From: Mojavia pulchra JT2-VF2
Lineage (GTDB): Bacteria; Cyanobacteriota; Cyanobacteriia; Cyanobacteriales; Nostocaceae
DNA: 64,000 bases
Reading direction: 5' to 3'
NCBI GenBank assembly: GCA_019359325.1
Contig: JAHHHN010000003.1
Location: forward strand, 418,005-482,004
Part shown: positions 45,790 through 54,980 of the stretch, piece by piece
Layout of the letters: each line of letters starts with the position of its first letter
How positions within the stretch are numbered: position 1 is the stretch's first letter
Position numbers and translations under genes: made by a program
Notes under the pieces: model-generated
Told to the model about the DNA's origin: nothing
Database searches by the model: none
Seen by the model: the letters and a program-made list of their open reading frames with translations, nothing else

Positions 45790-47391
45790 TTAGCTGTATC
45801 CATCCCAAGTCATAGGGAAGGCGTAATCTGAGAAGCCAGAGAAATTATTATTGTTGCTGCGGGTTTCTTCATCAAGAACTTTGACAACCTTGTTATACAT
45901 ATCTTCTGCCTGTTGCAGGGAATCACCAATACTGGTTAATCCCAACTTACCAAACTGAGAAAGACAACCCATCAAATGAAATACCGTACCTGTCTCAGTG
46001 CAGCTATCAAAGTGCAATCTGTGGTGGGCGATAATATCCATTAAATCGTTGGGTAACAATCCCTGATAGCGGTTTTTTTGCAGGTTGTCAGTGGCAATGT
46101 AGTATTTTGGACGACCTTGTTGACTATAAAATAACCCGGTAGAAAGGTCATAGCGACCGTTAGTTAATAATTTCAGGGTCATGAAAGGATGAGTAGTACC
46201 GCCTTTACGGAGGTTAATTTCGATCGCCTGAATATCCCACTGTCCATTACCTTGGTCAACGGTGATAAAATCTACGCCAAATCGCTCTAATGCACCTTTT
46301 TCGGCAAGTTTTCTGCCAACTTTTAATCCTAATTGTTGCAATTGCAACCGATAGCTTTCATCAGCAGGAAATTTACAACCGAGATAAATCTGACCGTCTG
46401 GCCCTCCCAGAATTTGGTCATGAGTTGAGAGGATTTCTACTTCGCCACTGGGTGTAATGCGTCCTTGCACACTAGGCGATCGCTTAATTTCTCCTTCCAC
46501 AAATGCTTCAACAATCCCACCTAATTCAGGAATGCGTCCCGAAAAATTCGCCCAAGTCTCTTTTGATGCTTGAAAGCTCATAGTTGCGAAGCGATCGCTA
46601 ATTGCTGCTGTCCGTTGGGCATGAGAAGCTTGCCCTGGTGCTACATTCATAATCGGTCTTAAATCCAGCAGTGCATTTCCCTCACCCGAAATTCCTTCGT
46701 TGAGTTTCACTACGATTCTTTTTAATGTCGGCTGGCGTTCCCACAATTCACTTGCAGCTTCTGCCAAATCTTTCGGATTCCAAACTCTTGGACTGCCATC
46801 TGGATGAGGTACACCACTTTCAGCAAAGATTTGCCGACTGCCACTTTTTGTCCCCAAAATCTGCAAATCTGGTGCGGCTGCGTACAGTGGCACATCCAAT
46901 TGTACAGACAATTCTGCTTCTAAAAAGGTTGAGTTGTAACATACCATAAACGATTTCTCTCGCCTCAAGGCTTGGCGAATCCGCTCTAGTAAACGAGGGC
47001 GTTCTAAAACTTTTTGGCTGAGGGGTTTGAGAGAAGAATCATAAGTAGAAAGTAGCAGCAACCGATTGCGGGCATGGGAAAAAGGAATTCCTGGTAGCAG
47101 TTGCAGATAGTAATCAATAATACTAGGATGCAGAGGCATTGATGTCACATAAATTAGCCTAGTGCGGGGGTTCCGCAAGCGCATCAAAGAAAATAATAAT
47201 CGTTCTTCATAATGTTCACAACCCTCGATTTTCCTGAGTTCGCGCTGATCGATACTCAGTGAGGGAATAACTAAAATATCCGCCTCGCTGTTGTCAAACA
47301 ATTCGATAGTTTTCCAGCGATCGCGCAAACTTAATTGAAGACTACGAAACTGATCAACCTGCTCTAACTCAGAAATATTCACTTTTACCAT
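45790..47391 (-). CDS. PGM1-related peptide ligase (ATP-grasp type)
   Basis: 533 residues. The second half carries ATP-grasp features: KRIVVKLNEGISGEGN, GGIVEAFVEGE and the metal-binding DIQAIEINLRKGGTTHP. The N-terminal half (LVIPSLSIDQRELRKIEG, LIYVTSMPLHPSIIDYYL) matches the carboxylate-amine / PGM1-like ligase type. Family members join amino acids or peptides by carboxyl phosphate activation. No peptide precursor, NRPS or transporter is adjacent, so the product is unknown. ATG 47391. Confidence 0.8.
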   Translation of the reverse strand: MVKVNISELEQVDQFRSLQLSLRDRWKTIELFDNSEADILVIPSLSIDQRELRKIEGCEHYEERLLFSLMRLRNPRTRLIYVTSMPLHPSIIDYYLQLLPGIPFSHARNRLLLLSTYDSSLKPLSQKVLERPRLLERIRQALRREKSFMVCYNSTFLEAELSVQLDVPLYAAAPDLQILGTKSGSRQIFAESGVPHPDGSPRVWNPKDLAEAASELWERQPTLKRIVVKLNEGISGEGNALLDLRPIMNVAPGQASHAQRTAAISDRFATMSFQASKETWANFSGRIPELGGIVEAFVEGEIKRSPSVQGRITPSGEVEILSTHDQILGGPDGQIYLGCKFPADESYRLQLQQLGLKVGRKLAEKGALERFGVDFITVDQGNGQWDIQAIEINLRKGGTTHPFMTLKLLTNGRYDLSTGLFYSQQGRPKYYIATDNLQKNRYQGLLPNDLMDIIAHHRLHFDSCTETGTVFHLMGCLSQFGKLGLTSIGDSLQQAEDMYNKVVKVLDEETRSNNNNFSGFSDYAFPMTWDGYS

Positions 47392-47978
47392 AATACCTGC
47401 CCTGTCTTGATTTCAAGACCTTCTTACTACTATGGTACATCCGAGAGGAGCAACCAGACGGGCAGGATTTCAAACTGACACAGTTTCTAACCAAGGGTAG
47501 CTAGCCGATAGAGCTGGATGTAGAAATATACTTTTTGTTGCAATACTCTATAAGCCTATTTAGTTAATATTGTTGTACATCTTAAGGTTGAGCAAATTAG
47601 AAATACTTTTACATCTAAAGAGCGATAAACTCTTCCAAATTAACAGTTAACTTGAAAGCAGATGTATGAGAGCAATCCTACATCGTTAGAGAGTTGTGTA
47701 CTTATTTTTCGTGGTCAGATTAAGAGCGTGTATTAGGTGTGAGGAGCAAGAGTTTTAGACGTGTGCATCTACAAGCCGTGATTACGTTTATTTAACATCT
47801 AGGGCAAATAGCATAAACTTGCAAATTGCAAGAAAGAGCTAAAGCACAAAGTAATCCTTGGGTTGAATTGTCGATCCAAGGTTTACTTTTGGGAATCAGT
47901 TATCAGAAGATTTACTGTTAACTCATTTCCAAATATTCCCCAAGCTAAAATTGCTAGTCAATTTACAGGAAAAGCCTT
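47392..47978. other. 0.59 kb divergent spacer
   Basis: AT-rich, no recognised gene, repeat or RNA; holds promoters of the ligase and SDR genes. Confidence 0.45.
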
Positions 47979-48836
47979 ATGCCAGAAGAGCAAACTTTAC
48001 AACCACCACAGCAGCAAAATCCACCCGGTTCTGAATCTGAAATGAACCCAAAACCCAAAGCAGAAGATGACAAATATCAGGGTAGCGGCAAGTTAAAAGA
48101 TAAAGTTGCATTGATTACAGGTGCAGATAGTGGTATTGGTCGTGCTGTAGCGATCGCATTTGCTAAAGAAGGTGCAGATGTGGCGATTCTTTACTTAAAT
48201 GAACACGAAGATGCCAAAGAAACAAAAAATTTAGTAGAAAAATACGGACGTCGTGCCGTAGCCATAGCAGGCGATATTGGTGATGAAACTTTTTGCCAAC
48301 ACGCTGTACAACAAACAGTAGATGAGTTTGGTAAACTCGATATTCTTGTTAACAACGCTGCTGAACAACATCCACAAAAAAATATCGAAGATATTAGCAA
48401 AGAGCAGCTAGAGCGCACGTTCCGCACTAATATTTTCTCGATGTTCTTCATGACCAAAGCGGCGATCAAACACTTGCAAGAAGGCAGTGCGATCATTAAT
48501 ACCACATCGGTAACCGCTTATAAAGGCAGCGCCCAACTACTTGATTACTCCTCTACAAAAGGTGCAATTGTTGCCTTTACTCGGTCTTTATCACAAAATT
48601 TGGTCGAAAAGGGAATTCGCGTAAATGCTGTAGCGCCAGGGCCGATTTGGACACCTTTAATACCCTCTACTTTTCCTGAAGAAAAAGTTGCTAACTTTGG
48701 TAAGCAAGTTCCAATGCAACGAGCTGGACAACCCGAAGAAGTTGCCCCTAGTTACGTGTTTTTAGCTTCTGACGATTCTTCCTATTTCTCTGGTCAAGTG
48801 TTACATCCAAATGGTGCAGAAGTAGTTAATGGCTAG
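47979..48836 (+). CDS. SDR-family oxidoreductase (stress-type, YhdF/YdaD-like)
   Basis: 285 residues. A hydrophilic 37-residue N-terminal extension rich in Pro and Gln (LQPPQQQNPPGSE) precedes a classical SDR domain: GADSGIGRAVAIAF (NAD(P) loop), NNAAEQ, catalytic Ser in NTTSVTAYKG and Tyr-x3-Lys in YSSTKGA, and RVNAVAPGPIWTPLIP. The extension and sequence resemble general-stress SDRs of Bacillus and cyanobacteria. Substrate unknown. A terminator follows at 48889. Confidence 0.92.
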   Translation: MPEEQTLQPPQQQNPPGSESEMNPKPKAEDDKYQGSGKLKDKVALITGADSGIGRAVAIAFAKEGADVAILYLNEHEDAKETKNLVEKYGRRAVAIAGDIGDETFCQHAVQQTVDEFGKLDILVNNAAEQHPQKNIEDISKEQLERTFRTNIFSMFFMTKAAIKHLQEGSAIINTTSVTAYKGSAQLLDYSSTKGAIVAFTRSLSQNLVEKGIRVNAVAPGPIWTPLIPSTFPEEKVANFGKQVPMQRAGQPEEVAPSYVFLASDDSSYFSGQVLHPNGAEVVNG

Positions 48837-48888
48837 TTTTCCCAAGATGAAAAAGGGTAACTAACAAATTGCACCCTTCTCAATAACC

Positions 48889-48913
48889 ATAGGGTGGGTA
48901 CTGCCCACCCTAT
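48889..48913 (+). terminator. Hairpin terminator after the SDR gene
   Basis: Perfect 10-bp stem ATAGGGTGGG / CCCACCCTAT with a 5-nt loop, 52 bp after the stop. The U-tract is weak (AAATTAT). Similar GGTGGG hairpins recur, e.g. 62080-62098. Confidence 0.65.
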
Positions 48914-49036
48914 AAATTATGGAATATGGAAATCTTGAGAATTTACCTTTATTCGTCCTCCATAAGGGGGATAAGCAAATACTAAATAGTTGATAATATA
49001 TCTAGAAATAACACTTAATAATTAACAAATACGCCT

Positions 49037-49294
49037 ATGCCATCCACAACACCATTACACGGTACAGAGCTAGTAGATTGTGCTAGAGCAAATGCCAAAC
49101 AAGGAATTGAAACTGCTGCTTACCAATGTGGTTATGGTGATGATCTCAATAGATTTGCACGAGAATTAAGACAAGCTTGTGAAGAAATGAATCTACAAGT
49201 TAAGGAACTTACGGAATTGATTACCGATCAGGATCTGATTCTAGAATTAGGTACAGGCGAAATTGTTGCCCCAGATACAGCTACCGAACTGTAA
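49037..49294 (+). CDS. Small conserved protein, unknown
   Basis: 85 residues, soluble, helical and acidic at the C-terminus: VDCARANAKQGIETAAYQCGYGDDLNRFARELRQACEEM. Three cysteines are present. No function recognised; probably a conserved small cyanobacterial protein. Hairpin at 49414-49440 lies downstream. Confidence 0.65.
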   Translation: MPSTTPLHGTELVDCARANAKQGIETAAYQCGYGDDLNRFARELRQACEEMNLQVKELTELITDQDLILELGTGEIVAPDTATEL

Positions 49295-49413
49295 AAATTT
49301 TGAACTATACTTTTTTGGTAATAGGTAAACAGTGATGAAGTTGATAACTGTCTGTTACCTACTTATCAGCAATACAGATACATATCTGATTTATCAAAAA
49401 TTACAAGTTTTTA

Positions 49414-49450
49414 GGGTGCGTTACACTGCATTAACGCACCTAATTTTAAT
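49414..49450 (+). terminator. Hairpin terminator after the 85-residue gene
   Basis: Stem GGTGCGTTA / TAACGCACC, loop CACTGCAT, followed by TAATTTTAATTCTT. About 120 bp after the stop. The sequence type (GTGCGTTA...TAACGCAC) is common in Nostoc spacers, so it may be a dispersed repeat used as a terminator. Confidence 0.45.
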
Positions 49451-49578
49451 TCTTAGGGAGCAAACATTTATCAATAAGTACAGCAGTTAGACCTCTGATC
49501 GCACCCCAATCACTTTAATTAAATTTAAATGTTTACTTTACAAATAATCCACTGCCAGTACTGAATATAAACAGGGTA

Positions 49579-50985
49579 TTACAACTTTAAAATAACCCGC
49601 GCCAGATTGAAGTAAATTAAGACGCCAAGTACATCAACTGCTGTGGTAATGAATGGCGCTGACATCAATGCTGGATCTAAACGAAGTAAGCGGAATAAAA
49701 ACGGCAGTGCCGAACCAGAAATAGAGGCTAAAACAGAAATAGCTACTAGACTAATTCCTACTGCGATCGCCACCTCTATTTGTCCTTGCAGAAAGAATGC
49801 CCAAATAGTGGCGATTGTTCCTAACATTGTTCCCAGTAATGCACCAGCGATCGCCTCACGTCCAATCACTTGCAATGGCCCCAACGCATCTATTTCTTCA
49901 GTATTCATCCCACGAATCACTACAGTAGAAGACTGTGCCCCCACATTACCGCCAGTACCAGTAAGTAAGGGAATAAACGCCGTTAGCGTTACTACTTTTG
50001 CTAAAAGGTCTTCTTGTGACTTAATAATTGTGCCTGTGAAGGTATTTGTTACAAGTAAGATTAACAACCATACAACACGTTTGCGAGCAACTTCCAGTAA
50101 ATTCATCTGAAAATAGTTATCGCCTCCTGACTGTACACCACCCAAGGCGTAGATATCTTCAGTCGTTTCCTGTTGCAAAATATCAATAATATCATCTACA
50201 GTGATAATACCCACAAGACGCTGTTCTCGATCCACTACAGGCACAGCTAGAAAGTCATATCTTTGAATTAATCTTGCAACTTCTTCCTGGTCTGTATCAG
50301 TGTAGACAAATACTACGTCACGGGTCATGATTTCACCCATGAGTTGTTCAGGTTGAGATGTGACTAACTGCCGTAGTGACACAATCCCTGTTAACTGCCT
50401 TGCCCCATCAGTGACGTAAAGGTAATAAATCATTTCACTGGCATTAGCTAGGCGGCGAATCCGCTCCAGAGCTTGAGATACCGTAAAATTTTCTTTCAGC
50501 GAGATTAACTCTGGCGTCATGATTCGCCCAGCAGTATCAGCTTCATAACCCAATAGCTGGGCTGTGGCTTGGCGTTCTGTTGGACTAAGTTGTTCTAATA
50601 GGCGATTAACAACTTTTGCCGGTAGTTCATCAAATAACCTAGCTCGGTCATCCGGGGACATTTTATCTACAATGTCGCGGACATCCTGACTTCTGAGTTC
50701 CTCAATTAGCCGTTCTTGAACACTGTAGTCGAGATATTCATAAACCTCGATCGCTTCATGCTTAGAAAGTAAGCGAAAAGCCAACCCATGCATTGCTTCT
50801 GGCAATCCTTCAATGGCCTCGGCAATATCCGCAGGCTGTACAGGTACCAGAATAGCTTTAGCTCCACGTAGATCCTCTTCTTCCAGCAGCATTTGCAGCT
50901 GAGTTCGCACTAAATCTCGCAATTCTCTACGGGACATATCCTGGAAAATAGAGGTTAAATTATTCTTCTCTGTCACAAATTCCAC
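49579..50985 (-). CDS. mgtE: Magnesium transporter MgtE
   Basis: 468 residues: N-terminal helical superhelix domain (PADIAEAIEGLPEAMHGLAFRLL, MSPDDRARLFDELP), two CBS domains (about 140-265, with VVDREQRLVGIITVDDIIDIL), a connecting helix and five membrane helices. The pore segment reads PLLTGTGGNVGAQSSTVVIRG, the MgtE signature. It conducts Mg2+ into the cell, gated by Mg2+ on the cytoplasmic domains. The frame starts at GTG 50985; GTG 50976, nine bases inside and with AAGG eight bases upstream, is equally possible. Confidence 0.94.
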   Translation of the reverse strand: MEFVTEKNNLTSIFQDMSRRELRDLVRTQLQMLLEEEDLRGAKAILVPVQPADIAEAIEGLPEAMHGLAFRLLSKHEAIEVYEYLDYSVQERLIEELRSQDVRDIVDKMSPDDRARLFDELPAKVVNRLLEQLSPTERQATAQLLGYEADTAGRIMTPELISLKENFTVSQALERIRRLANASEMIYYLYVTDGARQLTGIVSLRQLVTSQPEQLMGEIMTRDVVFVYTDTDQEEVARLIQRYDFLAVPVVDREQRLVGIITVDDIIDILQQETTEDIYALGGVQSGGDNYFQMNLLEVARKRVVWLLILLVTNTFTGTIIKSQEDLLAKVVTLTAFIPLLTGTGGNVGAQSSTVVIRGMNTEEIDALGPLQVIGREAIAGALLGTMLGTIATIWAFFLQGQIEVAIAVGISLVAISVLASISGSALPFLFRLLRLDPALMSAPFITTAVDVLGVLIYFNLARVILKL

Positions 50986-51301
50986 CTTCCTCAGCCAGTT
51001 TGAACAAGGTTGCTGCCCTTAGTCTAGGGGAAAGTGGGAATCTAAAACGTCAAGTTTGTAATTTTTCCTACTTTAGAAATGCTTTTTTCGGCTTAAGGCA
51101 AGGTCGCTGTAGGGATTATAAGGAAGTTCCAAATAAAAAAATATCCTATCGCTTTGATGGCGGGGAGCAGGGGGAGGGAAAGTCGTGTTGAGTCCAGAAA
51201 TTGGGATAATTTATTTTTTGGAGTTCCCTAATTAGTAATTCGTAATTAAAGGTACAGAGCAAGTGACTTGAGTGATGGAGACAAATAAATTTTTTCCTTG
51301 G
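50986..51301. other. Spacer holding a MITE, 316 bp
   Basis: Leader of mgtE and end of the reductase gene. It holds MITE copy B (51121-51228). A 63-codon frame starting at 51000 runs into the MITE and is not accepted. Confidence 0.6.
51121..51228. mobile_element. MITE-like element, copy B
   Basis: About 108 bp, left end AGGAAGTTCCAAATAAAA, right end TTTTTTGGAGTTCCC, between TA dinucleotides at 51119-51120 and 51229-51230. Same ends, size and central GGGAGCAGGGGGAGG / AAAGTCGT block as copy A at 28088-28194, about 75-80% alike by eye. Non-coding. Confidence 0.8.
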
Positions 51302-52849
51302 TCAAGAAAATTTTGTCAGAAATCCTAACAGCCGTTTAGTATTCTCAGTCAGGAGTGTGCGCCGATAAGCATCTGCTGCCTTCTTAACAGCTTCAGCCTG
51401 AGTCGGATAAGGATGAATCACACTGCTTAACTTGCTCAAACCGAGTTTACCTACAATTGCCGTGGTCACTTCCGAAATCATCTCACCTGCATGACTGGCG
51501 ACAATCGTTGCACCGAGAATCTCATCAGATCCTTTTTTATGGTGGATTTTGAGAAATCCTGATTCTTCACTATCGGCGATCGCTCGGTCTACACTACTAA
51601 AAGGAATGATAATTGTATCCACATCAATACCTTTCTCTTTAGCTTCTTGTTCATACATCCCCACATGGGCAATTTCCGGGTCAGTATAAGTTACCCACGG
51701 CATAACTAAACTACTAAGTTTGGAACGCCCCAAGCCAAAGGGAGAAAACAGCGTATTTTTAATTACAATCCGTGCTGCTGCATCAGCTGCATGGGTAAAC
51801 TTCCAATCCATGCAGATATCACCAGCTGCATAAATTTTGGGATTCGTCGTTTGGAGATAATCATTCACCTTTACACCTTGGTGCTTGTCGTACTCCACCC
51901 CGACAGCTTCTAAATTCAAACCTTCTACATTGGGGGCGCGTCCTGTACCGACTAAAATCTCATCTACAGTTACAGAATCTCGGTGACCATTAACAGAAAA
52001 ATAAAGCCGCTTCCCCTCGGTGACAGTTACCACCTCTTCTACCTTAGAATTTAATACTAAGCGAATTCCTTCTTTAATTAATACTTTTTGAAGAATTTCG
52101 GCAGCATCAGCATCTTCTTTATTAAGAATATGTGCGCTGCGATGGAAAAGCACCACCTCACAACCCAAGCGTCGAAAAGCCTGAGCTAACTCACAACCAA
52201 TAGGGCCACCACCAATTACCGCTAAACGTTCCGGTCGTTGGATTAAGGAAAAAACCGACTCATTGGTCAAAAAACCAGCCTTTTCAATTCCGGGAATCGC
52301 CGGACGTGCGGCTCTAGCGCCAGTTGCAATTACTGCTTTTTTAAAACGCAGGGTTTTATCACCCACTTCCACAGTATTTTTACTTGCAAACCGACCGCTA
52401 CCTAAAAAGATATCAACTCCCAACTTTTGAAAGCGTTCAGCTGAATCATGAGGGCTGATACCAGCTCTTATCCGGCGCATCCTGGCCATGACTGTGGAAA
52501 AATCAACATCAATATGTTTGGGAATGTTAATTCCTAAATCTTTACCATCCCATAGTTCGCCCACCACACGAGCAGAGCGGATAATAGTTTTAGATGGAAC
52601 GCAACCCACATTTAAGCAATCTCCACCCATGAGATGCTTTTCAATCAACGCCACTTTTAAACCCAAATCCAGACCCGCCGCCCCCGCCGCCACCACTAAC
52701 CCTGCTGTTCCCGCGCCAATTACCACCAAATCGTAAATATTAGCAGGTTCTGGATTAACCCAATCCGGTGGATGAACGTAGGACACCAAAGTTTGGTTAT
52801 ACTCATCCATTGGGCGGACTGTGACTCTCTCGAATTCTGAGTTAGACAT
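51302..52849 (-). CDS. Mercuric-reductase-like pyridine nucleotide-disulfide oxidoreductase
   Basis: 515 residues: FAD motif VVIGAGTAGLVVAAGAAGLG-like start, redox-active disulfide GGDCLNVGCVPSK, NAD(P) motif VIGGGPIGCELAQAF, FAD-binding IYAAGDICMDWKFTHAA and the dimer-interface His-Pro in HPYPTQAEAV. It lacks the N-terminal metal domain and C-terminal Cys-Cys of true MerA, so mercury reduction is unlikely; a role with small thiol or lipoyl substrates is more plausible. Cotranscribed with the TVP38 and glycosyltransferase genes upstream, a grouping I recognise from other cyanobacteria. Confidence 0.88.
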   Translation of the reverse strand: MSNSEFERVTVRPMDEYNQTLVSYVHPPDWVNPEPANIYDLVVIGAGTAGLVVAAGAAGLDLGLKVALIEKHLMGGDCLNVGCVPSKTIIRSARVVGELWDGKDLGINIPKHIDVDFSTVMARMRRIRAGISPHDSAERFQKLGVDIFLGSGRFASKNTVEVGDKTLRFKKAVIATGARAARPAIPGIEKAGFLTNESVFSLIQRPERLAVIGGGPIGCELAQAFRRLGCEVVLFHRSAHILNKEDADAAEILQKVLIKEGIRLVLNSKVEEVVTVTEGKRLYFSVNGHRDSVTVDEILVGTGRAPNVEGLNLEAVGVEYDKHQGVKVNDYLQTTNPKIYAAGDICMDWKFTHAADAAARIVIKNTLFSPFGLGRSKLSSLVMPWVTYTDPEIAHVGMYEQEAKEKGIDVDTIIIPFSSVDRAIADSEESGFLKIHHKKGSDEILGATIVASHAGEMISEVTTAIVGKLGLSKLSSVIHPYPTQAEAVKKAADAYRRTLLTENTKRLLGFLTKFS

Positions 52850-52995
52850 TGGTGATACCTCATTTGATGGGGGTTGGAATGATTTTCCCAGTACCTAGTA
52901 CCTAATCCCTTAATGTACAAGGATTACAGCCTCAGAAATGTTTGTCGGTTGGATAATTAACAGATATTTTTCTAGCTTTATTGAGTTTTAAATTT

Positions 52996-53742
52996 TTAAT
53001 TGTTGATTACTTCCTGTTCTAAAGCTTTTCGCGCTATACGAGTGATATAAATAGTCACAGTGATCGTACCAATAAAACCAATAATCCGAATTGCCCATTG
53101 CACAGTAGGGTTGGTAGGTTGCGCCTCAGTTCCAATCCTGGCCAGATTACCTGCCAGAGAACCAATATAAACATACATGATTGTTCCAGGAATCATGCCC
53201 ACAGAGCCAATAAAGTAGTCTTTGAGTGAAACTCCTGTGATGCCAAAGGCGTAATTCAATAAATTAAACGGAAATATCGGGGAAAGTCGCGTTAACAGAA
53301 TGATTTTTAATCCAGCTTTACCGACAGCTTGGTCAATAGCAGCAAATTTATTGTTACCTGCGATTTTATCAGCAACCCAGCCTCTTGCTAAATAACGTCC
53401 GATCAGAAAAGCAGCAGTAGCGCCTATAGTTGCACCAATGAACACATAAAGAGAACCCCAAACTACACCAAAGACAACGCCAGAGCCTAAAGTGAGAATC
53501 GAGCCTGGTAAAAAAGCGACAGTGGCAACAATATAAAGTGCAATAAAAGCTATAGCTCCTACAGAACCAAGGCTATCAATCCATTGCAAAGCATCTCGTA
53601 AAATGGCTTGGATATTAAAAGCAGTTGCACTAGCAGATTCTTGCGCTAAAACAGGGTGCGTGTCTAATATGAAAGTAGTGCCAAGTACCAGAAATATTAA
53701 CACGCACAGTCTCAAAAAAATAATTTTAGTTATTTGAATCAT
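52996..53742 (-). CDS. TVP38/TMEM64 (DedA-like) membrane protein
   Basis: 248 residues from ATG 53742 (longer frame from TTG 53790). An N-terminal membrane segment or signal (LRLCVLIFLVLGTTFIL) is followed by the SNARE-associated/VTT domain: FLPGSILTLGSGVVFGVVWG, FLIGRYLAR, RLSPIFPFNLLNYAFGITGV and GMIPGTIMYVYIGSLAG. The family includes lipid scramblases and putative transporters; substrate unknown here. Middle gene between the glycosyltransferase and the reductase. Confidence 0.88.
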   Translation of the reverse strand: MIQITKIIFLRLCVLIFLVLGTTFILDTHPVLAQESASATAFNIQAILRDALQWIDSLGSVGAIAFIALYIVATVAFLPGSILTLGSGVVFGVVWGSLYVFIGATIGATAAFLIGRYLARGWVADKIAGNNKFAAIDQAVGKAGLKIILLTRLSPIFPFNLLNYAFGITGVSLKDYFIGSVGMIPGTIMYVYIGSLAGNLARIGTEAQPTNPTVQWAIRIIGFIGTITVTIYITRIARKALEQEVINN

Positions 53743-53912
53743 GACTAAATTTGACTGTTGCCACACTTTATTTAAAAGCTTTCTGAGCAATTTTTGTTAC
53801 ATTCTGAATAAGAGTTAATCAGGGACAAATCTGATTCAAGCGTCTTGAATTTTCAGTTTGTTTACCGTCTTGCTATCTTCAACCAAAATATTCTACTTTC
53901 CTGAGAATTAGC

Positions 53913-54653
53913 TTAAATGCCCTTAAATTTTTCCTGGCGATACCAGCTACGAATTCGCTTAGGTGAAACACCAAGTAAATAAGCAATAATTACTATTTGA
54001 TTAATTAGGGTAGTTTGAATAATTCCTTTTTGTAACCAACGACGGGCTGAGGTGACAACTGGAACTGCAATAATCGCAATTTTACCGATGCGTTTTAAAC
54101 GGCGTATGAGTTCAAAGTCTTCCATAATAGGCAATTCTGGAAAGCCTCCAATTTGCTGAAAAACTTCTTTAGTTAAAAAAATTGCTTGATCGCCATAGGG
54201 CATTTGCAAAAAATGCGATCGCCAATTCACTCCCCATTCTACCCACCGCATACCCCAAGGTGATGCATCAATCCGCAACTTAAACGCACCGGCAACTGTT
54301 CTTGGTTGCTGTAGTGCTGTGCGAATCATCGCATCAAAGCCAGACGGTAAACGTGTATCTGCATGAAGAAACAGCAAAATTTCACCACTAGCAGCCACAG
54401 CACCTGCATTCATTTGCACCGCACGACCAGGAGATGACAAGATAACTTTTACGCCCAGTGATTGCGCTATTTCTACAGTGTCATCTTTGGAGCCACCATC
54501 TACCACAATTACTTCTATATTCCTACTAGGTTGGGTAGTTGCGTTGGCAAAGCCCGCCTCTTGCAGAGAAGACATCGCTATTTTGATATTTACTGCTTCA
54601 TTCAGAGTTGGAATAATGATAGAGATGCTTGCAGTGCTAAGATTTTGACCCAT
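53913..54653 (-). CDS. Family 2 glycosyltransferase, TIGR04283 type
   Basis: 246 residues, GT-A fold: ISIIIPTLNEAVNIKIAM, VVDGGSKDDTVEIAQ, and ILLFLHADTRLPSGFD with the metal-binding Asp-x-Asp-like HADTR. GAFKLRIDASPWGMRWVEWG and QMPYGDQAIFL are typical of the TIGR04283 group, linked to arsenosugar or selenium-domain loci in some bacteria. First gene of the leftward group with TVP38 and reductase genes. Whether it makes an arsenosugar here is inference only. Confidence 0.87.
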   Translation of the reverse strand: MGQNLSTASISIIIPTLNEAVNIKIAMSSLQEAGFANATTQPSRNIEVIVVDGGSKDDTVEIAQSLGVKVILSSPGRAVQMNAGAVAASGEILLFLHADTRLPSGFDAMIRTALQQPRTVAGAFKLRIDASPWGMRWVEWGVNWRSHFLQMPYGDQAIFLTKEVFQQIGGFPELPIMEDFELIRRLKRIGKIAIIAVPVVTSARRWLQKGIIQTTLINQIVIIAYLLGVSPKRIRSWYRQEKFKGI

Positions 54654-54870
54654 GATTACTCATACTGAATATTTTTACAGCCAAAATAAAACAGTTTACT
54701 TCCTGATAGATAATCACTTAAATATGTAAAGATGAAAACTTTGAAAGAATTCTGCTTGTGTCTGGTTGATAAAAGAATGATGTCGACAGCCCTCAAAGTG
54801 GCTTAGGTGGTTGGTTCTGCTTTATTTGTCATCAATCATGGAGCAGCGCTTGCCAAAGGTCAAATGAAGC

Positions 54871-54904
54871 GCGATCGCCAAAGGCACTGCGCTCTGTGCG
54901 ATAC
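54871..54904. repeat. Small dispersed repeat, intergenic copy
   Basis: GCGAT, then a 22-bp core with GGCACTGCGCT at its centre, then GCGAT: a perfect 5-bp direct repeat flanks the core. Related to 2453-2487 and 45609-45643, but its ends are less palindromic. A partial GCTTGCCAAAGG lies 25 bp upstream. Confidence 0.8.
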
Positions 54905-54906
54905 GA

Positions 54907-54934
54907 AAACAGGGGCATAAGATTCTTATGCCCC
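54907..54934 (-). terminator. Terminator of the malectin/propeller gene
   Basis: Perfect 10-bp stem GGGGCATAAG / CTTATGCCCC with a 3-nt loop; on the minus strand it is followed by TGTTTTCG. It lies 47 bp beyond the stop at 54981. Confidence 0.75.
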
Positions 54935-54980
54935 CATTCTATAATCAATCTAGAACAGCTAGATTGCAGACTTTATCTCA

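Larger units (their letters stand above)
54654..54980. other. Spacer with repeat and terminator, 327 bp
   Basis: Contains the third palindromic repeat copy (54871-54904) and the terminator of the following large gene (54907-54934). Confidence 0.6.

Noticed and set aside
51000..51191. 63-codon frame upstream of mgtE
   Set aside because: Overlaps the mgtE leader and MITE copy B; no motif.
51302..52849. True mercuric reductase (MerA)
   Set aside because: No N-terminal heavy-metal domain and no C-terminal Cys pair, and no mer genes nearby.
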